Shown here one piece after another: positions 53,555-61,218 of a stretch of 64,000 nucleotides of DNA (the stretch's first letter is position 1; the number at the start of each line of letters is the position of its first letter). The stretch covers positions 310,001-374,000 of the forward strand of contig NZ_VFMU01000001.1 in assembly GCF_006715225.1 (NCBI RefSeq). The letters are read 5' to 3'. A program made the translations under genes and the position numbers. The notes below the pieces were generated by a model that was not told where the DNA came from, searched no databases, and was given only the letters and a program-made list of their open reading frames with translations. This stretch comes from Arthrobacter sp. SLBN-112 (GTDB lineage Bacteria > Actinomycetota > Actinomycetes > Actinomycetales > Micrococcaceae).

Positions 53555-54739
53555 CTATTTTTGGATGCACTGGCCGGAGGAAACGGGCGCGGACAACGCG
53601 GGTGCCCGCTCCGCCACAGGGTCAAGGTCGTTCATGGTGATGGCGAACCCCACCTCTGCATCGGAGGTTGCCTTTGCGAAGATCACGCCGGCAACCTGGC
53701 CGTCGGTGGTGAGCAACGGGCCGCCGGAATTTCCCGGCTGCACATCGCCGGCCAGGCGGTAGATGTCCTCCGGCGAGGGGTTGTTTCCATAGATGTCCGG
53801 GACCAGGACAGTGGCGATATCCTGCACCGTGGCGGGCTTGGACTGGAAAGGTCCGCCGTGCGGGTACCCGGCGAACGCGGCCTGGCTGCCGCCGGGCAGG
53901 TCGCGGCTCAGCGGCAGCGGCTGGGACGGCAGGTTGTCCACGGCAAGGACCGCCAGGTCCCGCTTGGTATCGAAGTAGACCACACGCCCTGGCATCGCAC
54001 CGCCGTCGGACATCTCTACCACCGGCTGCGACACGCCCGCAACCACGTGCGCATTGGTCACCACCCGGTCCTGAGAAACCACGAAGCCGCTGCCGGTCTG
54101 GTTCTGTCCGCATTCGTACGCGGTGCCGGCGATCCTGAGGACCGACTGTGCCGCTTTGTTAAGCGCCGGCGTATTGGTGCTGGTGTTGGGCACCTGGACT
54201 GTCTGGCCCTGGTCCAGCCCTTCGATCAGCGTAGGGATGCCGTTGCCGATCACCGTGGAGCGCAGCTGCGCCATGGTGGCCTTGACGGGTGTCGGAGTAA
54301 GCCCGTCGATAAAGCGGATCACCTTGGACTCTGCGAGCTGCTGGGACACCACCGGCACGCCGAGGGAGCTGACGCTGAAGGCCAGCATGGACATCACCAG
54401 AGCCGAGACCACGAGGTTCAGCGCACCGCCAACCAGCCGGTCCACCGCACGCAGCGGCCGGATCCGCACCACGCCGCGGAGCTGGCGCCCCACCATGGTG
54501 CCCAGCCCGTGCCCCAAGGCCATCAGGACGACGGCGGCAGCGATGATGGCGGTAAGCCTCCATCCGGAGTCCTCGACGAAGGTGCTGACGAGGGGGACGG
54601 CAAAGAAGGCGGCAATGGCACCTGCAGCAAACCCTGCAAGGCCACCGGCCGTGACCAGGAACCCGTTGCGGAGGCCATAGACCAGGTATGACAGCAGCGC
54701 CAGGATCAGGACGATGTCCAGGACAGTCAGGCCGACCAC
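53555..54739 (-). CDS. marP: MarP-type periplasmic serine protease
   Basis: 394 residues. Four N-terminal membrane helices form a CvpA-like domain (residues 1-120), then a chymotrypsin-like protease. The triad is His231 (TNAHVVAG), Asp261 (TKRDLAVL) and Ser338 (QPGNSGGPLL). Cysteines in YECGQ and near the C-terminus suggest the redox disulfide of MarP. The start is GTG 54739 after AAGGAG. In mycobacteria MarP protects the cell from acid and oxidative stress. It is divergent from crp. Confidence 0.92.
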   Translation of the reverse strand: MVGLTVLDIVLILALLSYLVYGLRNGFLVTAGGLAGFAAGAIAAFFAVPLVSTFVEDSGWRLTAIIAAAVVLMALGHGLGTMVGRQLRGVVRIRPLRAVDRLVGGALNLVVSALVMSMLAFSVSSLGVPVVSQQLAESKVIRFIDGLTPTPVKATMAQLRSTVIGNGIPTLIEGLDQGQTVQVPNTSTNTPALNKAAQSVLRIAGTAYECGQNQTGSGFVVSQDRVVTNAHVVAGVSQPVVEMSDGGAMPGRVVYFDTKRDLAVLAVDNLPSQPLPLSRDLPGGSQAAFAGYPHGGPFQSKPATVQDIATVLVPDIYGNNPSPEDIYRLAGDVQPGNSGGPLLTTDGQVAGVIFAKATSDAEVGFAITMNDLDPVAERAPALSAPVSSGQCIQK

Positions 54740-54934
54740 AAAGGCTCCTTATTAACAGTTGAATCCCCATTCTAGTGGCGGACACTGACAAACTTCCGCG
54801 GCCTGCGGCGCCGTCCGGCAGACCCGCGTTCAGCTACCGGCAGGCGTTTCGGCTGCCAAGTTCGTCACAGAACGTTGAAAATTCTGAAACAATGGCACAA
54901 GCGCCACAGCCGATACTTTTACTCAGGAGATTTC

Positions 54935-55612
54935 ATGGACATCGAGGTACTGCGCCGAGCACCCCTTTTCGCCACGCTCGACGACGACGCATTCCGCCTT
55001 CTGACGGATGAGCTGACCGAGGTGGACCTGTCCCGCGGCGCGTCCGTGTTCCGCGAAGGTGACCAGGGTGACCAGCTGTACTTCATCGTCTCCGGCAAGG
55101 TGAAGCTGGGACGCACCTCCCCCGACGGCCGCGAATCGCTCCTGGCCATCCTGGGCCCGGGTGAGCTCTTCGGCGAGATGGCTCTGTTCGACCCCAGCCC
55201 CCGCACGGCCACCGCCACCGCAGTGTCCGAAACCCGGCTGGCCGGGCTCAAGAACGAGAGCCTGAACACCCTGCTGCGCACCCGCCCCGAGGTTTCGGCC
55301 CAGCTGCTGCAGGCCCTGGCCCGCCGCCTGCGCCGCACCAACGACTCCCTCTCAGACCTGGTCTTCTCCGACGTCCCGGGCCGTGTGGCCAAGGCGCTGC
55401 TGGACCTGGCGGACCGCTTCGGCCGGCCGGCAACCGATGGCGTCCTGGTGGCACACGAACTGACGCAGGAAGAACTGGCGCAGCTGGTGGGCGCCTCCCG
55501 CGAGACGGTGAACAAGGCCCTGGCTGAGTTCGTCCAGCGCGGCTGGCTCCGCCTCGAGGCCCGCGCCGTGGTCATCCTGGACATGCAGCGCCTCCGCCAG
55601 CGTTCCCGCTAG
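54935..55612 (+). CDS. crp: Crp/FNR-family regulator, GlxR/Crp orthologue
   Basis: 225 residues. The cyclic-nucleotide-binding domain is seen in FIVSGKVKLGRTSPDGRESLL and the phosphate-binding cassette FGEMALFDPSPRTATATA. The helix-turn-helix is LTQEELAQLVGASRETVNKALAEFVQRGW. The protein closely follows the GlxR/Crp pattern of actinobacteria, a cAMP-responsive global regulator. ATG 54935 follows CAGGAG. Its terminator has been split by an insertion sequence. Confidence 0.93.
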   Translation: MDIEVLRRAPLFATLDDDAFRLLTDELTEVDLSRGASVFREGDQGDQLYFIVSGKVKLGRTSPDGRESLLAILGPGELFGEMALFDPSPRTATATAVSETRLAGLKNESLNTLLRTRPEVSAQLLQALARRLRRTNDSLSDLVFSDVPGRVAKALLDLADRFGRPATDGVLVAHELTQEELAQLVGASRETVNKALAEFVQRGWLRLEARAVVILDMQRLRQRSR

Positions 55613-55640
55613 GACCCAGCAAAAAAAGTCGGACGCAGCA

Positions 55641-55653
55641 AAAAGGCCGCCCC
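55641..55653. terminator. Left half of an IS-split bidirectional terminator
   Basis: AAAAGGCCGCCC plus the first loop base. Its matching arm GGGCGGCCTTTT is now at 57700-57711. Joining them across the GAG duplication gives a 12-bp stem with a CGAG loop and T-rich tails on both strands. Confidence 0.85.
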
Positions 55654-55656
55654 GAG
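55654..55656. repeat. Target-site duplication of the IS, left copy
   Basis: GAG directly before the left inverted repeat; the same three bases follow the right inverted repeat at 57697-57699. This 3-bp direct repeat is typical of IS3-family transposition. Confidence 0.85.
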
Positions 55657-55685
55657 TGAAGTGGTCCCCGAAAGTTGGACTGAGA
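55657..55685 (+). repeat. IS left terminal inverted repeat
   Basis: 29 bp starting TGAAGTGGTCCCCGAAAG and ending GGACTGAGA. It differs from the other end at two positions (G/C after TGAA and after TG). Confidence 0.88.
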
Positions 55686-55725
55686 TTTGTAGGAACTTAC
55701 TCTAACTGTGAAAGTTCGGCTTCCT

Positions 55726-55761
55726 AAGAAGGCTCCGTCCCACATGGGACGGAGCCTTCTT
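55726..55761. terminator. Strong bidirectional hairpin inside the IS
   Basis: AAGAAGGCTCCGTCCC/GGGACGGAGCCTTCTT, perfect 16-bp stem with an ACAT loop, 85 bp after the last passenger gene. It ends IS-borne transcripts and shields crp from antisense reading. Confidence 0.75.
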
Positions 55762-55765
55762 GGCG

Positions 55766-55779
55766 TAGGCACGTGCCTA
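55766..55779. other. 14-bp perfect palindrome in the IS
   Basis: TAGGCACGTGCCTA, five bases past the hairpin. It could be a protein-binding site; no partner is evident. Confidence 0.4.
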
Positions 55780-55845
55780 GGGGGATGCGACTACGGCTTT
55801 TCCTGCTGCTCTCTTGGCTGATCAGATAGCGCTCTCTGCTCCCTT

Positions 55846-56028
55846 TTAGCAGCTACACCGAGGGGCACGAGGACCGCGATGCGACCAGCACGACCGTAGG
55901 AGTACGAAGCGGAAGTCAATGAACATGCTCAAAACCACTCCGAGCAAGATGACGGGTGTTGCCGAGTAGGAACCTACTCGGACCAAGCGCCTCGTTTTGG
56001 GTGGCATGTCCTGGAACCTGTCGACCAC
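55846..56028 (-). CDS. IS passenger: 60-residue single-helix membrane protein
   Basis: GTG 56028 with AAGGAAAGGAAA upstream, a strong ribosome site. A basic start (PPKTRRLVRVG) leads into one hydrophobic span ATPVILLGVVLSMFIDFRFVLL and a Cys-containing tail. It lies 34 bp after the other passenger gene, on the same strand as the transposase. No family recognised; small size and one helix allow a peptide-type membrane effector, but nothing shows this. Confidence 0.5.
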   Translation of the reverse strand: MVDRFQDMPPKTRRLVRVGSYSATPVILLGVVLSMFIDFRFVLLRSCWSHRGPRAPRCSC

Positions 56029-56062
56029 GCTATTTCCTTTCCTTCCGAAGAACGAAACCGCG

Positions 56063-56236
56063 CTACTGCTCTATCGATAGGACGATGAAAATTGCCATCA
56101 CTGCCATCAGGCCAAACACCTGTAGGAAAAGACCTTTGCGCTTAGCTTGATCCACTTTCGTCGTTCGGTACAGAAGGACGAAGCAGACGATGGCTAGGAG
56201 CGCTGCGAGTACGGCCCACAACAGTGACAAGTCCAT
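56063..56236 (-). CDS. IS passenger: 57-residue two-helix membrane protein
   Basis: ATG 56236; the ribosome site is weak. Two hydrophobic spans (LLWAVLAALLAIVCFVLL and LFLQVFGLMAVMAIFIVL) flank a basic loop TTKVDQAKRKG. It sits 61 bp after orfB and just before the other passenger gene, within the IS ends. Function unknown. Confidence 0.5.
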   Translation of the reverse strand: MDLSLLWAVLAALLAIVCFVLLYRTTKVDQAKRKGLFLQVFGLMAVMAIFIVLSIEQ

Positions 56237-56297
56237 GCCTGAGCCTAACGGTTGGAGCAACTTACAGCTCTCGAAAACTTAGATCCTCATCGGCGGA

Positions 56298-57110
56298 TTA
56301 AGCCGCAAGGGCGTGTGCACGGTATTGCGCAGGACTCAGACCATTGAGTTTGGTGGAGATTCTTTCGGTGTTGTACCAACGGATGTATTCGTGCACCGCC
56401 GCAGCCAAGGAGTCGGTGTTGAGGAAACGGACGCGGTGGAAGAGCTCTTCCTTGAGGTGTCCAAAGAAGTTCTCCATCACGGCGTTGTCGTAGCAGTTGG
56501 CTTTGCGGGACATCGATTGGACCGCGCCGGCATCCGCCAAGAGTGTGCGCCAGGAGTTGTGCTGATACTGGAATCCCTGGTCGGAGTGCACTAGTGGCTT
56601 CTGCCCGTCCTCCAAGGTGGCCAAGGCGCCGCGCAGCGAGGCATTGGCCAGCTCTAGATTGGGCGACGTGCCAATGGCATAGGAGATGATCTGTCGGTCA
56701 AAAAGGTCCATGATCGGTGAGAGGTAGAGCTTCCGGTCACCGACGCTGAACTCGGTCACATCGGTAACCCACTTCTGATTTGGGGCGTCCGCGTCAAACT
56801 GGCGTTTCAGCAGGTTAGGGGCCACGATCCCCTGCTCGCCCTGGTACGAGTTGTACCGCTTCCTGCTTCGGACCTTGCAGACCAGCCGGAGGGAACGCAT
56901 CAGCTTCAGCACGCTCTTCTTTGCGACCCTCCAGCCTTGCTTGAGCAGTTCGATATGGATCCGGCGGTGCCCGTAGCGGCCATGGTTCTTCGTGAAGATC
57001 TCTGTAATAGCGGTCTTCAGGGAAGCCCGCGGATCGGGGCCATTAAGTTTGGCCTGGTGGTAGAAGAACGTTGACCGGGCCAACCCGGCCACGTCCAGGA
57101 GAATTTCCAA
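56298..57110 (-). CDS. IS3-family transposase OrfB (made by frameshift)
   Basis: The readable OrfB part is 270 residues with an rve integrase core. The DDE triad is Asp117 (WVTDVTEF), Asp177 (VHSDQGFQ) and Glu213 (NFFGHLKEE counted at the Glu before NFF), giving the exact D-x35-E spacing of IS3. There is no convincing start of its own. The frame runs back without a stop to the slippery site at 57182-57188, so the active protein is an OrfAB fusion. Confidence 0.9.
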   Translation of the reverse strand: MEILLDVAGLARSTFFYHQAKLNGPDPRASLKTAITEIFTKNHGRYGHRRIHIELLKQGWRVAKKSVLKLMRSLRLVCKVRSRKRYNSYQGEQGIVAPNLLKRQFDADAPNQKWVTDVTEFSVGDRKLYLSPIMDLFDRQIISYAIGTSPNLELANASLRGALATLEDGQKPLVHSDQGFQYQHNSWRTLLADAGAVQSMSRKANCYDNAVMENFFGHLKEELFHRVRFLNTDSLAAAVHEYIRWYNTERISTKLNGLSPAQYRAHALAA

Positions 57111-57148
57111 CCTGTGCTCAGCCTTGAGAGCGATGACAGCGCGAACCT

Positions 57149-57637
57149 TTAGCGCTGTTCCCCGTCCCTCAAGGCGTTTACTTTTCCCAGGAAGGCAACC
57201 TCTGCACGCAGGCGTTCGTTCTCACGCCGCAGCCGCTGCAGCTCCGGTTCCTGCTGCGCAGGGGTATCTGGGGTCTTCCTTGGGCGGCCTTTAGGTTTCG
57301 GGCGGAGGCCTTCCTCGCCCTCAGCCCGGAACTGCATCGCCCAAACGGCTATCAGATGCGGCGAGGACAGTTCGAGCTCTTTGGCCAGTGCGACCCTGGT
57401 CTCGCCGGAAATATATCGCTGCACGGCGTTGAGCTTGAGCTCGAATGAATACACGCGGTTGCCTGGTTTGGTCACAAGAGCAGTATCTCCACGAACGCGC
57501 CATCTGTCGTGCAACCGGAGGATCGGCTTCCGACCCACCCCGAGCCTGGTTGCTACAGCTCTGGAGCCCCACCCGATCTCAAACAGCGCCACCGCGGCCT
57601 CGCGCTGTTCCTCAGACAACGAACTTCTTCCATGCAT
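57149..57637 (-). CDS. IS3-family OrfA
   Basis: 162 residues. Two helix-turn-helix blocks bind DNA (GWGSRAVATRLGVGRKPILRLHDRW and RVALAKELELSSPHLIAVWAMQF). A C-terminal leucine-zipper-like stretch follows (QRLRRENERLRAEVAFLG). ATG 57637 has GGGGAG 7 bp upstream; that site is inside one arm of a 17-bp inverted repeat. Confidence 0.9.
   Translation of the reverse strand: MHGRSSLSEEQREAAVALFEIGWGSRAVATRLGVGRKPILRLHDRWRVRGDTALVTKPGNRVYSFELKLNAVQRYISGETRVALAKELELSSPHLIAVWAMQFRAEGEEGLRPKPKGRPRKTPDTPAQQEPELQRLRRENERLRAEVAFLGKVNALRDGEQR
57182..57188 (-). other. Programmed -1 frameshift site GGGAAAA
   Basis: On the minus strand CTG GGA AAA is an X-XXY-YYZ heptamer in the OrfA frame. Slipping by -1 enters the OrfB frame directly (AGT AAA CGC onward) with no stop before the integrase core. 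Confidence 0.75.
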
Positions 57638-57639
57638 AA

Positions 57640-57694
57640 AACTGCTCCCCGAAAGTCAGAACTGATTTCTCAGTCCAACTTTCGGGGAGCAGTT
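57640..57694. promoter_or_regulatory. RBS-masking inverted repeat upstream of orfA
   Basis: AACTGCTCCCCGAAAGT at 57640-57656 and its exact complement ACTTTCGGGGAGCAGTT at 57678-57694. The stem is 17 bp with a 21-base loop. The arm nearest orfA holds its GGGGAG ribosome site. RNA starting outside the IS would fold and hide it. Confidence 0.7.
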
Positions 57695-57696
57695 CA
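57668..57696 (-). repeat. IS right terminal inverted repeat
   Basis: 29 bp ending GGGGAGCAGTTCA on the plus strand. The outer part doubles as one arm of the ribosome-site-masking repeat. Confidence 0.88.
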
Positions 57697-57699
57697 GAG

Positions 57700-57711
57700 G
57701 GGCGGCCTTTT
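57700..57711. terminator. Right half of the IS-split bidirectional terminator
   Basis: GGGCGGCCTTTT, complementary to 55641-55652. It follows the right GAG copy at 57697-57699 and lies 17 bp after the arabinofuranosidase stop. That gene, too, has lost its intact terminator. Confidence 0.85.
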
Positions 57712-57728
57712 CTGTGCCTGGGAGTGTG

Positions 57729-59267
57729 TCAGTTCTTGACCACGTCCAGTTCGACGACGGCCCACGACAATGCGGGGAGGTTGAGCCGGAGCTCGGACCC
57801 GTTTGCCTTGGCTCCCTGGAGCGGCTTCAGGCCCACTTGGTGCGGGTTCTCCTGGTTGTTGATGGTGAAACGGTCGCCGCCCTCCGGGATTTCGAGCACC
57901 TCCGCCCTGACCACCCGCTGCGCGTCGAAGCCACGAAGGCTGACCTCCACGTCCGCGGCCTCCTCCAGGCCGCGGTTGGCCAGGAACAGCGCCACGCGGC
58001 CTGTTTCCTCGTTCCACGTGGCGCTGACATCCACCAGGTCCGTGTCGCCGAACCGCGCGTTGTCGTACTTGTCCGAGTCCACGGACAACCGCAGGATCCG
58101 GCCCTTGGCCAGTTCTGCCATCCGTGCGAAGGGGTGGAAGATGGTCTGGCGCCAGGCGGGCCCATTCTCCTCGCTGAAGATGGGGGCAATGACGTTGACC
58201 AGCTGTGCCTGGTTGGCGATCTTGACCCTGTCCCCATGGCGGAGCAGAGAGTTGAGCAGGGTCCCAACGACGACGGCGTCCGTCACGTTGTACTTGTCCT
58301 CGATGACCCTGGGGTGCTCACGCCAGCCGGCTTTGGAGACATTGTGCGGCTGGTCCTCGGTGTCCAGGCCCCGCTGGTACCAGACGTTCCACTCGTCGAA
58401 GGACAGGTTGATGTGCTTTTTGTGCTTGCCCTTGGCGCGGACGGCGTCAGCGGTGGCTATAACCGATTCGATGAAGTAGTCCGTGTCCACGGCACTGGCG
58501 AGGAAGCTGCCCACGTCGCCGTCGCGCTCCTGGTAGTAGGCGTGCAGCGATACGTAATCCACCTCTTCATAGGCGTGCGACAGGACCGTCTGCTCCCATG
58601 CACCGAATGTCGGCATTCCGGAATTCGAGCTTCCGCAGGCCACCAGTTCGATGTCCGGATCCACGAACCGCATGGCCTTGGCCGCTTCCTGGGCCAGCCG
58701 GCCGTACTCTTCCGCCGTCTTGTGGCCGATCTGCCATGGACCGTCCATCTCGTTGCCCAGGCACCAGAGCTTGATGTTGAACGGGTCCTTGTGGCCGTTC
58801 TTGGCACGCAGGTCGGAGAGGCGGGTGCCGCCGGGGTGGTTGGCATATTCGACGATGGCCCGGGCGGCGTCCACTCCCCTGGTGCCTAGGTTGATGGCTT
58901 CCATGATTTCGGTGCCGGCCTGCCGGGACCAGTCCACGAACTCGTGCAGGCCGAAGGCGTTGGTCTCCAGCGTGTGCCAGGCGCCGTCCAGCCGGCGGGG
59001 GCGGTCCTCGCGGGGGCCGATCCCGTCCTCCCAGTCGTAGCCGGAGACGAAGTTGCCGCCGGGATAGCGGATGACGGTGGCGCCGAGCTCCTTGACGAGT
59101 TTGAGGACGTCCTGGCGGAAGCCGTTGTCGTCCGCTTCCGGGTGGCCCGGTTCGTAAATTCCGGTGTAGACGCAGCGGCCCATGTGCTCCACGAATGAGC
59201 CAAACAGCCGGCGGGGCACGTCGGCGATGGTGAAGTCGCGGTCGAGGGTGATCCTGGCGCGGGACAT
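57729..59267 (-). CDS. GH51 alpha-L-arabinofuranosidase
   Basis: 512 residues, cytoplasmic GH51. The acid/base is Glu173 in CLGNEMDGPW and the nucleophile is Glu292 in LSFDEWNVW. The substrate arginine is in ATVIRYPGGNFVSGYDW. A C-terminal beta-sandwich follows. ATG 59267 has AAGGAG. It removes arabinofuranose from arabino-oligosaccharides brought in by the ABC proteins encoded upstream. Confidence 0.94.
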   Translation of the reverse strand: MSRARITLDRDFTIADVPRRLFGSFVEHMGRCVYTGIYEPGHPEADDNGFRQDVLKLVKELGATVIRYPGGNFVSGYDWEDGIGPREDRPRRLDGAWHTLETNAFGLHEFVDWSRQAGTEIMEAINLGTRGVDAARAIVEYANHPGGTRLSDLRAKNGHKDPFNIKLWCLGNEMDGPWQIGHKTAEEYGRLAQEAAKAMRFVDPDIELVACGSSNSGMPTFGAWEQTVLSHAYEEVDYVSLHAYYQERDGDVGSFLASAVDTDYFIESVIATADAVRAKGKHKKHINLSFDEWNVWYQRGLDTEDQPHNVSKAGWREHPRVIEDKYNVTDAVVVGTLLNSLLRHGDRVKIANQAQLVNVIAPIFSEENGPAWRQTIFHPFARMAELAKGRILRLSVDSDKYDNARFGDTDLVDVSATWNEETGRVALFLANRGLEEAADVEVSLRGFDAQRVVRAEVLEIPEGGDRFTINNQENPHQVGLKPLQGAKANGSELRLNLPALSWAVVELDVVKN

Positions 59268-59322
59268 GTGCAAATCTCCTTGGTTGTGCTTGGGGTCTGT
59301 GGTGGAAAAGCGAAGGCGGGGT

Positions 59323-60219
59323 TCAGGTGCCGGCGAGTCCCGTCGTCGCAACGCCCTTGATGATCTGGCGCTGGAAGAACAGGAACATCAGGATCAGCGG
59401 CAGTGCTGCGAGCAGGGCCGATGCCATGTTCTGGGCGTACTGGATGCCGTATGCACTCTTGATGGTCTGGAGCCCCACGGGGAGGGTCAGGATGGAGCCG
59501 TCGTTGGTGGCGATGAACGGCCAGAGGAAGTTGTTCCAGGCGCCGATGAACACAAAGATCGCGACGGCGGCCAGGATGGGACGGGACAACGGCAGGACCA
59601 CCTGCAGGAACATCCGCATGCGGCTGGCGCCGTCCATCACCGCCGCTTCTTCAAGTTCGCGGGGAATCTGGTCGAAGAATTTCTTGAGCACGAACACCAT
59701 GGCGGGGTGGATGACCTGCGGCAGGATGATGGCCCAGGAGGTGTCGATCATGTGCAGCGCCACCATTTGGTAGAACAGCGGAATGATCAGGACCGGCGGC
59801 GGGATGATGATGGACGCGATGATCACCACCATCAGGACCTTCTTGCCCCGGAAATCGATCCGGGACAGGGCATAGGCCACGAGTGCGGAGATCACCAGGG
59901 TGATGACGGTGATGGCCGCTGACGTGTACAGGGAATTCCAGGTCCACAGCGGGATGTTGCCGTCCTGGAATACCTTGACGAACGCGTCGACGGTAAAGCC
60001 CGACGGCGGGATCCAGCTGATCTTCGGAGCGGCGGCATCCGTCTCGCTCTTGAAAGCGGTGGCGGTTGCCCAGGCGAAAGGCACCAGCCAGAGGACGGCC
60101 AGCAGCGCGGCGACTGCCAGGACTGCGGCCCGGCCGGGGGTCATCCTGCGGCCGGTCCTCCGGCCGGCGGACCGGCTGGCAGTGGAGGTGGCGGGACGGG
60201 TGAGGGTTTCGGTTGCCAT
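59323..60219 (-). CDS. Sugar ABC transporter permease (MalG type), arabinofuranoside operon
   Basis: 298 residues with six membrane helices. The EAA loop is EEAAVMDGASRMRMFLQVVLPL. ATG 60219 follows CAGGAG and starts 2 bp after the other permease. The basic, Thr/Ser-rich N-terminus is cytoplasmic. Like the galactoside system there is no ATPase nearby. Confidence 0.9.
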   Translation of the reverse strand: MATETLTRPATSTASRSAGRRTGRRMTPGRAAVLAVAALLAVLWLVPFAWATATAFKSETDAAAPKISWIPPSGFTVDAFVKVFQDGNIPLWTWNSLYTSAAITVITLVISALVAYALSRIDFRGKKVLMVVIIASIIIPPPVLIIPLFYQMVALHMIDTSWAIILPQVIHPAMVFVLKKFFDQIPRELEEAAVMDGASRMRMFLQVVLPLSRPILAAVAIFVFIGAWNNFLWPFIATNDGSILTLPVGLQTIKSAYGIQYAQNMASALLAALPLILMFLFFQRQIIKGVATTGLAGT

Positions 60220-60221
60220 GG

Positions 60222-61193
60222 CTATGCACTCCTGCGGCGGGTGATGAAGAACTGGATGACCGATACAGCCACGATCAATCCAAAGAAGATGTAGGAGATG
60301 GCTGCCGAATAGCCCAGCCGGTACCCGGTGAAGCCGGTTTCGAAGATGTACTGCACCACCGGCCTGGTTGCTCCGCCGGGCCCGCCGGCGGTCATCTGGT
60401 AGACCTGGTCGAAAATTTTCAGCGAGGCCAGGATCTGGAGGAGCACGATCATCACGGTGGTGGGGGCCAGCTGCGGCAGGGTGATGGAAAAGAACTGCCG
60501 CCAGGCGCCGGCACCGTCCAGCGATGCTGCTTCGTAGTGCTGGGCCGGGATGTTCTGCATCGCAGCCAGGTACAGCAGGAAGTTGAACCCCACGGTCCAC
60601 CACAGCGTGGCAATGACGATGGCCCACATCGCTACGCCGGGGTCATTCAGCCAGGCCACCTTCGGCAGCCCGATCTTCACCAGGGTGTCGTTGATGAGGC
60701 CCAACTGCGGGTTGTACATCCAGGTGAAGAACAGGGACACCACTGTGGAGGCCAGCAGGTACGGGGCAAAGTAGGAAAGCCGCCACAGCCATTGCGCAGG
60801 CAGTCCGACGTTGACCAGTGCCGCCATGACCAGGGCAACGATTACCAGCGGAATGGTGCTGATGACGGTGAAGTAGAGGGTGTTGCCCAGCGAATGCCAC
60901 ATGTCGGCGTCGGCGAGGGCCTCCGCGTAGTTGGCGAAGCCGATGACGCTGTCGTTGGCGCCGGTAAGCGATTTGCCGGTCATGCTCATGTACAGCCCGT
61001 AAAGGAGCGGCCATACCAGGAAGACCAGGAAGAATGCCAGGAACGGCGCGGCGAACGCCCACCCGTTAAGGTTGTCCCTGCTCCCTTGGGACCGTGACCG
61101 GGATCCCGCTTGGTTGAACTGCTTTTGGCGCGACAGTCCGGGCAGCGAACCCGCCTGTCCCTCGCTGTCGTGGGATGTTGCTAATGAACTCAT
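60222..61193 (-). CDS. Sugar ABC transporter permease (MalF type), arabinofuranoside operon
   Basis: 323 residues, six membrane helices after a 55-residue Ser/Gln/Arg-rich N-terminus. The EAA-like loop is YEAASLDGAGAWRQFFSITLPQL. ATG 61193 has AGGAG upstream. It lies 25 bp after the binding-protein gene and 2 bp before its partner. Confidence 0.9.
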   Translation of the reverse strand: MSSLATSHDSEGQAGSLPGLSRQKQFNQAGSRSRSQGSRDNLNGWAFAAPFLAFFLVFLVWPLLYGLYMSMTGKSLTGANDSVIGFANYAEALADADMWHSLGNTLYFTVISTIPLVIVALVMAALVNVGLPAQWLWRLSYFAPYLLASTVVSLFFTWMYNPQLGLINDTLVKIGLPKVAWLNDPGVAMWAIVIATLWWTVGFNFLLYLAAMQNIPAQHYEAASLDGAGAWRQFFSITLPQLAPTTVMIVLLQILASLKIFDQVYQMTAGGPGGATRPVVQYIFETGFTGYRLGYSAAISYIFFGLIVAVSVIQFFITRRRSA

Positions 61194-61218
61194 TTGGACT
61201 CCTATGTCGCTTGGCGGT

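Larger units (their letters stand above)
55657..57696 (-). mobile_element. IS3-family insertion sequence, 2,040 bp, with two passenger genes
   Basis: Bounded by 29-bp inverted repeats that agree at 27 of 29 bases and begin TGAA, with GAG direct repeats outside. It contains an IS3-type orfA/orfB pair on the minus strand, and 640 bp of extra DNA after orfB coding for two small membrane proteins. Base composition in the extra part is visibly lower in GC than the chromosome. It is longer than the usual 1.2-1.5 kb for this family. Confidence 0.9.

Noticed and set aside
55657..57691. Alternative IS ends at TGGTCCCC and GGGGAGCA
   Set aside because: Flanking triplets do not match with those ends; moving out to TGAA and TTCA gives longer repeats and a GAG duplication.
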